Source: an uncultured Oscillospiraceae bacterium
Lineage (GTDB): Bacteria > Bacillota > Clostridia > Oscillospirales > Oscillospiraceae
Length of the DNA stretch: 5,404 bases
Assembly (NCBI GenBank): GCA_934589665.1
Contig: CAKTOJ010000104.1
Coordinates: forward strand, 1-5,404
Direction of reading: 5' to 3'
Under the pieces are notes generated by a model. The model searched no databases. It was not told the DNA's origin and saw only the letters and a list, made by a program, of their open reading frames with translations. The position numbers and the translations under genes are program-made. Shown here in pieces: positions 1-4,447 of the stretch (its first letter is position 1; each line of letters starts with the position of its first letter).

Positions 1-392
1 TCCTCGAGAATTTCAAAGCCCATGCCGACGAAGATATCCTTGATCTCGTCGAGCACCTGATACATCGGGTGCTTTTTACCGATCTTCACAGCCTTGCCGG
101 GGATGGTAACGTCCACAGCCTCAGCCCTGAGCTTCATCTCCAGTGCTTTTGCGGCCAGTTCCTTCGTGCGCGTCTCCATGCTCTGCTCCAGCTTGGCGCG
201 CACCTCGTTGGCCAGCTGGCCGATCACGGGGCGCTCTTCGGCGCTGAGCTTTCCCATCTGCTTCAAAACAGCGGTCAGCTCGCCCTTTTTGCCGAGATAC
301 TGCACGCGCAGCGTCTCAAGCTCCTCCGCCTTGTCCGCGCCGAGGATCGCTTCAAGCGCTTTGGCACGGATGGCTTCCAGTTCCTGTTTCAT
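1..392 (-). CDS. pheS: Phenylalanyl-tRNA synthetase alpha subunit, N-terminal part (partial)
   Basis: This gene runs off the left edge; 130 residues are visible. PheS is the catalytic chain of the (alpha-beta)2 enzyme that charges tRNA-Phe in the cytoplasm. The first ~90 residues are the charged, alpha-helical N-terminal domain (coiled-coil arm that contacts tRNA), including the typical stretch LGKKGELTAVLKQMGKLS at residues 33-50. The start of the class II synthetase core follows, with HPMYQVLDEIKDIFVGMGFE at residues 108-127, equivalent to the HPL..V..EI...F..MGF entry of other PheS proteins. The start is the ATG at 392-390 with AAGGAG (406-401) eight bases upstream. The catalytic motifs 2 and 3 and any pheT partner lie outside the window. 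Expression is predicted to be controlled by the T-box leader immediately upstream. Family assignment is firm. Confidence 0.95.
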   Translation of the reverse strand, partial: MKQELEAIRAKALEAILGADKAEELETLRVQYLGKKGELTAVLKQMGKLSAEERPVIGQLANEVRAKLEQSMETRTKELAAKALEMKLRAEAVDVTIPGKAVKIGKKHPMYQVLDEIKDIFVGMGFEILE

Positions 393-486
393 GATCCGAA
401 CTCCTTTATTTGAATAAATGACTGAATAAATCTTTCACGCGCAGCACGGTGGTTCACGCCGCAAAGCGTCTCCTCCCGCCGAACGG

Positions 487-528
487 GCAAAAAGAAAAAG
501 CCCCCCGTCCGCCTGGGACGAAGAAGCT
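487..528 (-). terminator. Intrinsic terminator of the T-box leader
   Basis: On the minus strand the 5' arm (528-516, AGCTTCTTCGTCC) and 3' arm (510-499, GGACGGGGGGCT) pair around a CAGGC loop with several G-U pairs and one bulged base. TTTTTCTTTTT follows. This CGTCC...GGACGGGG architecture is typical of T-box terminators. It is the off state; when uncharged tRNA-Phe binds the T-box bulge, the competing antiterminator should form. Confidence 0.85.
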
Positions 529-727
529 CTCCGTGGTACCACCCAAATTCACGCAGAAAAACCGCGCGCACTCGAAACCGTTTAACGGCGGTCAGCCGTC
601 CGCGTCTTTCCCCGCGGCCGCTCCCGGGCGAACCAAGCGGCGTCCCGCAGGCCGGCTTACAGCCGATGACCAGCCCTCTCTGTACGGAACAGTGCACGCT
701 ATTTTCCCATTCTCAGCGTTCTCTGAT
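487..727 (-). promoter_or_regulatory. T-box riboswitch (tRNA-Phe sensing leader of pheS)
   Basis: The leader RNA senses uncharged tRNA-Phe and decides between termination and read-through into pheS. Seen directly: the T-box sequence TTTGGGTGGTACCACGG near 531-547, read on the minus strand; a Stem I region with ACAGAGAGGG followed by a GGCTGG/CCGGCC hairpin (about 675-651); and TTC at 632-630 placed just before GCCCGGGAGC, the usual position of the specifier codon. UUC is a Phe codon, matching the downstream gene. The bulge UGGU would pair with a tRNA 3' end of ACCA, and tRNA-Phe normally carries discriminator A, so the two recognition points agree. The 5' end is taken from the promoter at 733-761. 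Exact Stem I, II and III pairings were not fully folded. Confidence 0.9.
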
Positions 728-732
728 GCTCA

Positions 733-761
733 TTTATACCACAGGGCACAGAAAGTTTCAA
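733..761 (-). promoter_or_regulatory. Promoter of the pheS T-box transcript
   Basis: Read on the minus strand: -35 TTGAAA (761-756), a 17-bp spacer and -10 TATAAA (738-733), putting the start of transcription near 726. The spacing is ideal for the vegetative sigma factor, and the site lies directly ahead of the T-box Stem I. It diverges from the promoter at 801-829. Confidence 0.8.
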
Positions 762-786
762 GTGGTATTTCCCCTTCGTTTTTTAT

Positions 787-818
787 TTTCCGGCAAAAAT
801 TTGCATTTCTGCCGGAAA
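787..818. repeat. 9-bp perfect inverted repeat between divergent promoters (candidate operator)
   Basis: TTTCCGGCA (787-795) and TGCCGGAAA (810-818) are exact reverse complements separated by 14 bp, about two helical turns centre to centre (23 bp). The right arm lies in the -35/-10 spacer of the plus-strand promoter at 801-829 and the whole repeat spans its -35 box. It is upstream of the predicted transcription start, so it should act as DNA rather than as an RNA hairpin. A second, nested repeat GCAAA-AA-TTTGC lies at 793-804. A dimeric repressor site is the simplest reading; no regulator is identified. Confidence 0.5.
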
Positions 819-829
819 TGACATATAAT
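801..829 (+). promoter_or_regulatory. Promoter of the PAP2 phosphatase gene
   Basis: -35 TTGCAT (801-806), 17-bp spacer, consensus -10 TATAAT (824-829); the predicted start is near 836, leaving a leader of about 34 nt. The candidate operator at 787-818 overlaps it. Confidence 0.8.
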
Positions 830-869
830 ACCGCCGCAATCTATGATTTTACAGTAGGGAGTGAAACGA

Positions 870-1814
870 ATGTCTCCTTTCATGGAATGGAACCTCCAAT
901 GCCTGCGCACGATCGCGCAGCTGCGCTCACCAACGCTCGATGCGGTGATGTCGGCTCTCACGCAGCTCGGCGGCGAAACCTTTTTCATGCTTCTCATTCT
1001 GATCGTATTCTGGTGTGTGGATAAGAACAAGGGTTATTTCCTGATGATCCTGTGCTTTGCCGGTACGGCGGTCAATCAGGTGCTCAAGATCACCTTCTGC
1101 ATCCCGCGGCCATGGGTTCTCGATCCGTCGTTTCAGATCGTGGAGTCCGCCCGCGCGGGGGCGGCGGGCTTCTCCTTCCCTTCGGGACACACGCAGAATG
1201 CCGTCGCCGCCTACGGCGCGCTCGCCTGCATCAGCAGGCGGCTGTGGGTGCGCATCGTCTGTCTGGCGCTCACGCTGGTCATTCCGTTCTCGCGGATGTA
1301 CCTCGGCGTGCATACGCCGCTGGATGTGGGCGTTTCCTTTGTGATTGCGTGGCTTCTGGTGTTTGCGTGCTATCCTCTGCTCGAGGAAATTGGGCACCGG
1401 AGGGGACCGCTTCTGCGCGCATGGCTCGTGCTGATCGTCCCCGCCGCGCTGTTTCTGCTCTATGCTCTCTATGTAAGGCACGGCGCCGCCGGTGATCTGA
1501 GCAATTTCGATCACGCCGTCAAAACGGCGTGGACCATGCTTGGTCTCGTGCTCGGCGCGGTCGTCTCCGTGCTGGCCGATCAGAACTATACCCGCTTTGA
1601 AACGGCGGCGGTCTGGTGGGCGCAGATCCTCAAGGTCGTGCTCGGCATCGCGCTCACGCTTGCCGTGCGCATCGCGCTCAAGGCGCCTCTCACAGCGGTA
1701 TTCGGCGAGAACAGCATCGGCGACGGCATCCGCTATTTTGCCGTGGTGCTGATGGCCGGAACGCTTTGGCCGATGACCTTCGGCTACTTTGCCCTGATGG
1801 GTCGAAAAAAGTGA
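870..1814 (+). CDS. PAP2-family membrane phosphatase
   Basis: This is an integral membrane protein of 314 aa with the complete three-part signature of the type 2 phosphatidic acid phosphatase superfamily. The signature comprises KITFCIPRP (K73, R80, P81), FSFPSGHT (104-107 PSGH, catalytic acid H107) and SRMYLGVHTPLD (S141, R142, nucleophile H148, D152). Hydrophobic segments near residues 36-50, 56-72, 108-120, 127-140, 152-170, 184-201, 222-236, 252-270 and 288-310 indicate multiple membrane passes. The C-terminal half beyond the motifs adds further predicted helices, as in longer clostridial members. Likely substrates are lipid phosphates or pyrophosphates (for example undecaprenyl pyrophosphate, phosphatidate or PGP), but the sequence does not decide among them. 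The ATG at 870 is preferred over an in-frame GTG at 861, because AGGGAG (856-861) is eight bases upstream of 870 and overlaps 861. It has its own promoter and no clear terminator. Confidence 0.88.
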   Translation: MSPFMEWNLQCLRTIAQLRSPTLDAVMSALTQLGGETFFMLLILIVFWCVDKNKGYFLMILCFAGTAVNQVLKITFCIPRPWVLDPSFQIVESARAGAAGFSFPSGHTQNAVAAYGALACISRRLWVRIVCLALTLVIPFSRMYLGVHTPLDVGVSFVIAWLLVFACYPLLEEIGHRRGPLLRAWLVLIVPAALFLLYALYVRHGAAGDLSNFDHAVKTAWTMLGLVLGAVVSVLADQNYTRFETAAVWWAQILKVVLGIALTLAVRIALKAPLTAVFGENSIGDGIRYFAVVLMAGTLWPMTFGYFALMGRKK

Positions 1815-1843
1815 TTTACAGCAAAAGTAAGACGTGCTATACT
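1815..1843 (+). promoter_or_regulatory. Promoter of the PspC-domain gene
   Basis: -35 TTTACA (1815-1820), 17-bp spacer, -10 TATACT (1838-1843). The -35 box begins on the base right after the stop codon of the phosphatase gene, so the small gene can be transcribed independently as well as by read-through. Confidence 0.7.
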
Positions 1844-1877
1844 TGAAGATAAAATGAGAAAGAAAGGAGTTTTCTCC

Positions 1878-2150
1878 GTGAAAAAAAGACTTTACCGTTC
1901 CAAAACCGACCGAAAGCTTGCCGGCGTATGCGGCGGTGTGGCGGAATATTTCAATATCGATCCGACCATCGTGCGTGTGATCTGGGCGATTTTGGCGTTC
2001 TTTTACGGCACAAGCATCCTACTCTATCTTGTCATGGCCTTTGTCGTACCGGAAAAACCGGACGGTCAGAGTGATGTGATCGATGTGGAGAGCGAGGTTC
2101 GTGAGCCGCGCGAGAAGAAGGAAAAATACAAGGGGCCCGAGATCGACTGA
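1878..2150 (+). CDS. Small PspC-domain membrane protein
   Basis: This is a 90-aa protein made almost entirely of one PspC domain. The N-terminal RLYRSKTDRKLAGVCGGVAE (4-23) and the FNIDPTIVRVIW stretch (25-36) are hallmark PspC sequence. They are followed by one transmembrane helix (about 33-57, ending in VVPEKP) and a charged, lysine- and glutamate-rich tail (61-90). PspC-domain proteins are linked to envelope stress sensing (phage shock response in Enterobacteria; PspC/LiaI-like roles in Firmicutes). A specific role here is inferred only. The start is GTG 1878, eight bases after AAAGGAG (1863-1869). The in-frame ATG at 1854 lies upstream of that ribosome binding site and is rejected. Its neighbour is another membrane protein (PAP2), but separate promoters argue against a strict operon. 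Confidence 0.88.
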   Translation: MKKRLYRSKTDRKLAGVCGGVAEYFNIDPTIVRVIWAILAFFYGTSILLYLVMAFVVPEKPDGQSDVIDVESEVREPREKKEKYKGPEID

Positions 2151-2152
2151 AC

Positions 2153-2187
2153 CGGGCTTGACAGGGTTGAGCCCGCCGCGCTATACT
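2153..2187 (+). promoter_or_regulatory. Promoter of the phosphoribosyltransferase gene with overlapping inverted repeat
   Basis: -35 TTGACA (2158-2163, full consensus), 18-bp spacer, -10 TATACT (2182-2187); the start is predicted near 2194. The inverted repeat CGGGCT (2153-2158) / AGCCCG (2170-2175) brackets the -35 box. It lacks a following T-run, so it is not a good terminator for the preceding gene; it could be a regulator-binding site. Confidence 0.75.
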
Positions 2188-2200
2188 GATATTTTGTGAA

Positions 2201-2229
2201 GCTTCTCCGCGAAAGCATCGGCGGAGAGC
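2201..2229 (+). promoter_or_regulatory. Leader hairpin immediately before the ribosome binding site
   Basis: TCTCCGC (2204-2210) pairs with GCGGAGA (2221-2227); GC/GC pairs flank it after one bulged base. It would sit at the extreme 5' end of the mRNA and ends two bases before the GGAAGGAAG ribosome binding site (2231-2239). It could stabilise the mRNA 5' end or modulate translation. No known riboswitch class is recognised. Confidence 0.45.
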
Positions 2230-2246
2230 AGGAAGGAAGCATACTT

Positions 2247-2807
2247 ATGATGACTTATCCCATGCATGTCGCGGGGCTGGTCCGCGATCTTCCCATCTGC
2301 AAGGTGACGGATGATTTTTACATCGGCGCGTTCATCATGTTCGGTGACGCCGAGCTGACCGTTGCCTGCGCGCACGACCTTCTGAAGCTGGCCGAGGATA
2401 TCGACTATGATTATCTTCTGACTGCCGAAGCGAAGTCCATCCCCCTGATCCACGAGATGGCGCGTCAGAGCGGCGCGGAGAAGTACTTCATCGCACGCAA
2501 AGGCCCCAAGGTCTATATGCCCGATCCCATTTCCGTTGAGGATCGCTCCATTACCACGCTCGGCGTGCAGCAGCTCTTCCTCGGCCGTGACGACGCCGAC
2601 CTCATCAAGGGTAAGCGCATCCTGATCGTGGACGACGTGATCTCCACCGGCGGCAGCCTCCACGCGATGGAAGCGCTGGTTGCCAAGGCGGGCGGCTCGG
2701 TCGCCGGCCGCATGGCCGTGCTTGCCGAGGGCGATGCTCAGAAGCGCGAGGATATCAAGTTCCTCGCTCCCCTGCCGACCTTCAAGGCCGACGGCAGCGT
2801 CCGCTGA
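2247..2807 (+). CDS. Type I phosphoribosyltransferase, adenine phosphoribosyltransferase-like
   Basis: This is a 186-aa cytosolic enzyme of the PRTase type I fold. The PRPP-binding loop ILIVDDVISTGGS is at residues 125-137, with the acidic pair D129-D130 and the TGG phosphate loop. An upstream loop contains AEAKSIPLIHEMA (60-72), equivalent to the pyrophosphate-binding segment in Apt/Xpt proteins. A flexible-loop region with ARKGPKVYM lies at 83-91. Family members transfer the phosphoribosyl group of PRPP to a purine base (adenine to AMP). Substrate is inferred: xanthine or another base cannot be excluded. Convergence with adenine deaminase across the inserted IS fits a purine-salvage pair. 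ATG 2247 is chosen because AAGGA (2233-2237) precedes it at nine bases; ATG 2250 is an equally possible alternative, and an in-frame GTG at 2196 has no ribosome binding site. Confidence 0.85.
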   Translation: MMTYPMHVAGLVRDLPICKVTDDFYIGAFIMFGDAELTVACAHDLLKLAEDIDYDYLLTAEAKSIPLIHEMARQSGAEKYFIARKGPKVYMPDPISVEDRSITTLGVQQLFLGRDDADLIKGKRILIVDDVISTGGSLHAMEALVAKAGGSVAGRMAVLAEGDAQKREDIKFLAPLPTFKADGSVR

Positions 2808-2821
2808 AAATCTCTTCCATA

Positions 2822-2859
2822 AAAAAGAGCGCCGCTCCTGCAGGAGCGGCGCTCTTTTT
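2822..2859. terminator. Perfect palindromic intrinsic terminator, probably bidirectional
   Basis: This is a perfect 38-nt palindrome (19-nt arms centred at 2840/2841). As RNA it gives a 12-bp GC-rich stem (GAGCGCCGCTCC) with a TGCA loop, followed by T5 on the plus strand and T6 on the minus strand. It lies 14 nt after the phosphoribosyltransferase stop. Read from the other side, it would have terminated adenine deaminase before the IS110 element was inserted between the two. Confidence 0.95.
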
Positions 2860-2861
2860 GG
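2854..2861 (+). other. Left half of the IS110 target site
   Basis: CTTTTTGG, the U-tract of the terminator, is identical to 2953-2960 in the predicted target-binding loop of the element's guide RNA. It is the last host sequence before the left junction. Confidence 0.65.
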
Positions 2862-2864
2862 TAC

Positions 2865-2870
2865 TATAAA
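2865..2870 (+). promoter_or_regulatory. -10 half of a circle-junction promoter (left end)
   Basis: TATAAA lies three bases inside the left end, with no -35 box at the right distance in the host flank. Joining right end to left end in an excised circle brings TTGACT (4424-4429) to 15 bp upstream. This matches the IS110 logic in which the guide RNA is transcribed from the circular junction. The spacing is shorter than the ideal 17 bp. Confidence 0.5.
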
Positions 2871-2875
2871 AGCGT

Positions 2876-3070
2876 AAGCGTAAGACGCCGACGGGTGTTA
2901 CACATTTGCGCTTATTCTTTTACAATAGGGGAGTAATTGGTCTGGCGTGGCGCTTTTTGGAGCGAAGCCTCCGATATGAAAACTGCCAGCCATCCCTTAT
3001 TGTAAACATTCGATTAAGCAGGTTGAAACCCGAATGGGCTTTCGCGTAACGAACCAAACTGAATCGCAAT
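2876..3070 (+). ncRNA. Predicted bridge RNA (seekRNA) of the IS110 element
   Basis: The 5' part can form TAAGCG/CGCTTA (2875-2880/2909-2914) around a small hairpin, ACGCC/GGTGT. First loop: a 14-bp stem TTTACAATAGGGGA/TCCCTTATTGTAAA (2919-2932/2993-3006, one G-U), then TGG-CTGGC/GCCAG-CCA. These enclose two 12-nt strands (2947-2958 and 2973-2984) capped by GGAG/CTCC (2959-2962/2969-2972). The left strand runs into CTTTTTGG (2953-2960) and the right strand carries TGAAAAC (2977-2983); these match the left flank and the reverse complement of the right flank, so this is the target-binding loop. Second loop: CGATT/AATCG (3011-3015/3062-3066), cap GAAACCC/GGG-TTTC (3025-3043), left strand with AGCAGGTT (3017-3024) identical to the right end; this is the donor-binding loop. 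RNA ends are estimates. Size (~195 nt) is similar to IS621 bridge RNA. Confidence 0.82.
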
Positions 3071-3118
3071 AAGTGCAGGTGGGATTACAATTACAGAATT
3101 CATTCAGGAGGGTTCAAC

Positions 3119-4327
3119 ATGATAAGTGTTGGCATTGATGTATCGAAAGGCAAAAGCACCGTCTGTATTCTCCGACCATACGGAGAAGTAATTGCTTCAC
3201 CATATGAAGTGCAGCACAGTGAGTCGGAGATTAAAGAACTCATATCCCGCATCCAGGCCGTCGACGGAGAGGTTCGAATCGTAATGGAAGCAACCGGAGC
3301 CTATCATCTGCCGCTGCTTTCCAGCTTCAAGGAAGCCGGCCTTTTTGTGAGCGTTATCAATCCGTTATCCATGAAGCGGTATGCTTCGACTGCCATTCGC
3401 AAGGGCAAAACCGATAAAATGGATGCCGTGAGAATTGCAAACTACGGAATTGACGACTGGTTTAAGCTGTCGGATTACACACTGCCGGATGAGATATACG
3501 CCCAACTTAGGCTTTTGGGGCGGCAATACGCCCACTACATTACTATTCGGATCGAAAGCAAACTGGCTTTGACTGATCTGCTGGACAGGACCATGCCCGG
3601 AATAAAGAGCTTGCTGAGTGGAAAACGCTCGGAAGAGCCAACTAAGGACAAACTCAGCGATTTTGTTGCGGAATTCTGGCATTTTGACAACATCACAAAG
3701 AAAAGTGAAGCTCAGTTCATCCGCTGTTATTGTAACTGGGCAAAAAAGAAAGGATACCATGCAAGTGAATCCAAGGCAAAAGAGATATACACCTTGGCTT
3801 GCAATGGTATCCCCACTTTGCCCTCCGGCGCCGCATCGACCAAAATGTTAACGCTGGAGGCTGTGAGAGTCCTGAAAGAAGTGAACAAGACTCTGGAAAT
3901 CATTTTAGCACAAATGCAGGAGCTTGCAACCACTTTGCCCGAATACAATACCGTTCGTGCCATGAATGGCGTTGGAAATGTTCTGGCGCCAAGGCTGATT
4001 GCCGAGATTGGCGATGTTCGACGCTTTCATAGCGGAAGCGCGCTAATTGCCTTTGCTGGGATTGACTCGCCGCCGTTTCAGTCCGGCAGCTTTACAGGGA
4101 CGCAGCGCAAGATCTCCAAGCGAGGATCTTCACTGCTTCGTAAAACCGGATATGAAGTAATGAAATGCCTAAAGACAGTGAAGCCAACCGAGGATGCGGC
4201 TGTTTATCTGTATATGCTCAAAAAAGAAGCCGAGGGTAAACCTAAAAAGGTGGCAAAGATCGCAGCCCTCAACAAGTTCCTGCGTATCTATTACGCCCGC
4301 GTGAGCGAGGTATACGCAGCGGAGTAA
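3119..4327 (+). CDS. IS110-family transposase (DEDD recombinase)
   Basis: This is a 402-aa RNA-guided recombinase of the DEDD type. The N-terminal RuvC-like domain (DEDD_Tnp_IS110) shows GIDVSK with D7, MEATGAY with E57 and KTDKMDA with D99 and D102; these four acidic residues have the IS110 spacing. A helical, probably coiled-coil middle runs from about 115 to 275. The C-terminal Transposase_20 domain contains MNGVGNVLAPRLIAEIGDVR (282-301), FAGIDSPPFQSGS (312-324) and RKISKRGSSLLR (330-341). S322 in QSGS is the likely position of the catalytic serine (inferred by family position). The protein is longer than IS621 transposase (326 aa) but inside the family range, with no frameshift. The start ATG follows AGGAGGG (3106-3112) by six bases. 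Function: excision as a circle and insertion at sites chosen by the bridge RNA encoded upstream. Confidence 0.96.
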   Translation: MISVGIDVSKGKSTVCILRPYGEVIASPYEVQHSESEIKELISRIQAVDGEVRIVMEATGAYHLPLLSSFKEAGLFVSVINPLSMKRYASTAIRKGKTDKMDAVRIANYGIDDWFKLSDYTLPDEIYAQLRLLGRQYAHYITIRIESKLALTDLLDRTMPGIKSLLSGKRSEEPTKDKLSDFVAEFWHFDNITKKSEAQFIRCYCNWAKKKGYHASESKAKEIYTLACNGIPTLPSGAASTKMLTLEAVRVLKEVNKTLEIILAQMQELATTLPEYNTVRAMNGVGNVLAPRLIAEIGDVRRFHSGSALIAFAGIDSPPFQSGSFTGTQRKISKRGSSLLRKTGYEVMKCLKTVKPTEDAAVYLYMLKKEAEGKPKKVAKIAALNKFLRIYYARVSEVYAAE

Positions 4328-4343
4328 TAATTCCAGCTTCATT

Positions 4344-4367
4344 AGGCCAGCGGATTCCCGGTGGCCT
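4344..4367 (+). repeat. Hairpin downstream of the transposase gene
   Basis: AGGCCA (4344-4349) pairs with TGGCCT (4362-4367), with an inner CGG/CCG stem around ATTC after one G-G mismatch. It starts 16 nt after the stop. It lacks a real T-tract (GCTTTGC follows), so it could stabilise the mRNA 3' end or end transcription only weakly. Confidence 0.45.
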
Positions 4368-4406
4368 GCTTTGCTATGCCCGCTTTCTCAATAATGTTTT
4401 TCTCTT

Positions 4407-4441
4407 CCTGCTGAGATTTGTCCTTGACTTTTCTTAGCAGG
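4407..4441 (+). repeat. Subterminal inverted repeat at the right end of the IS
   Basis: CCTGCTGAGA (4407-4416) is the reverse complement of TCTTAGCAGG (4432-4441) except for one G-T position. The inner arm reaches the junction and contains AGCAGG, the segment matched by the donor guide. Single-end inverted repeats are not the usual feature of the IS110 group, so this may be a folding or protein-recognition element of this lineage. Confidence 0.55.
4424..4429 (+). promoter_or_regulatory. -35 half of a circle-junction promoter (right end)
   Basis: TTGACT points outwards across the right junction. In the integrated copy nothing like a -10 box follows at the right distance (the adenine deaminase 3' end follows). 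In the circle it faces TATAAA of the left end at 15 bp. Confidence 0.5.
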
Positions 4442-4447
4442 TTTTCA
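4441..4447 (+). other. Right half of the IS110 target site
   Basis: GTTTTCA is the exact reverse complement of TGAAAAC (2977-2983) in the predicted target-binding loop. It includes the stop codon of adenine deaminase (TCA at 4445-4447 on this strand), which is left intact. Confidence 0.65.

Larger units (their letters stand above)
2862..4440 (+). mobile_element. IS110-family insertion sequence with intact transposase and guide RNA region
   Basis: The element is about 1.58 kb, with one DEDD transposase gene, about 255 nt of non-coding left end and about 115 nt of non-coding right end. There are no terminal inverted repeats, as expected for IS110. The ends are inferred from three facts. Both junctions share GGT (2860-2862 and 4440-4442). 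The predicted guide RNA matches both host flanks exactly up to this point. Removing the element restores a compact terminator-to-stop-codon arrangement. The shared GGT means the core dinucleotide is GG or GT, so each end is uncertain by one base. Because the guide lies upstream of the gene, it resembles the IS110 group rather than the IS1111 group. The element is more AT-rich than its surroundings. It looks intact and potentially active. Confidence 0.88.

Noticed and set aside
69..417. Plus-strand frames opposite pheS
   Set aside because: Antisense shadows of the clearly coding pheS N-terminus.
411..430. Direct repeat TGAATAAA (411-418 and 423-430) before the pheS ribosome binding site
   Set aside because: Short, AT-rich and without a partner structure; chance is sufficient.
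389..697. Minus-strand open frame of 102 codons upstream of pheS
   Set aside because: It lies wholly over the T-box leader and its terminator, overlaps the pheS start and has no family-like sequence.
861..869. GTG 861 as start of the phosphatase
   Set aside because: The Shine-Dalgarno AGGGAG overlaps it and is correctly spaced for ATG 870.
449..1024. Plus-strand open frame of 191 codons
   Set aside because: It crosses the antisense of the T-box, both divergent promoters and the start of the phosphatase gene in another frame; composition is not protein-like.
927..1514. Minus-strand open frame of 195 codons inside the phosphatase gene
   Set aside because: Shadow of the PAP2 gene, whose three motifs are intact on the other strand.
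1854..1877. ATG 1854 as start of the PspC protein
   Set aside because: It lies before the strong AAAGGAG site that serves GTG 1878, and only 11 bases after the -10 box.
2153..2175. Inverted repeat as terminator of the PspC gene
   Set aside because: Short stem with a large loop, no T-tract after it, and it overlaps a consensus -35 box.
2181..2663. Minus-strand open frame of 160 codons inside the phosphoribosyltransferase gene
   Set aside because: Antisense shadow; the PRPP motif is on the plus strand.
2862..3118. CRISPR array or classical riboswitch in the long non-coding stretch before the transposase
   Set aside because: No regularly spaced repeats; the structure is fully accounted for by the two guide loops of an IS110 bridge RNA.
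2862..4440. Terminal inverted repeats of a DDE-type IS
   Set aside because: The two ends are not inverted copies of each other; the encoded protein is a DEDD IS110 transposase, which does not use them.
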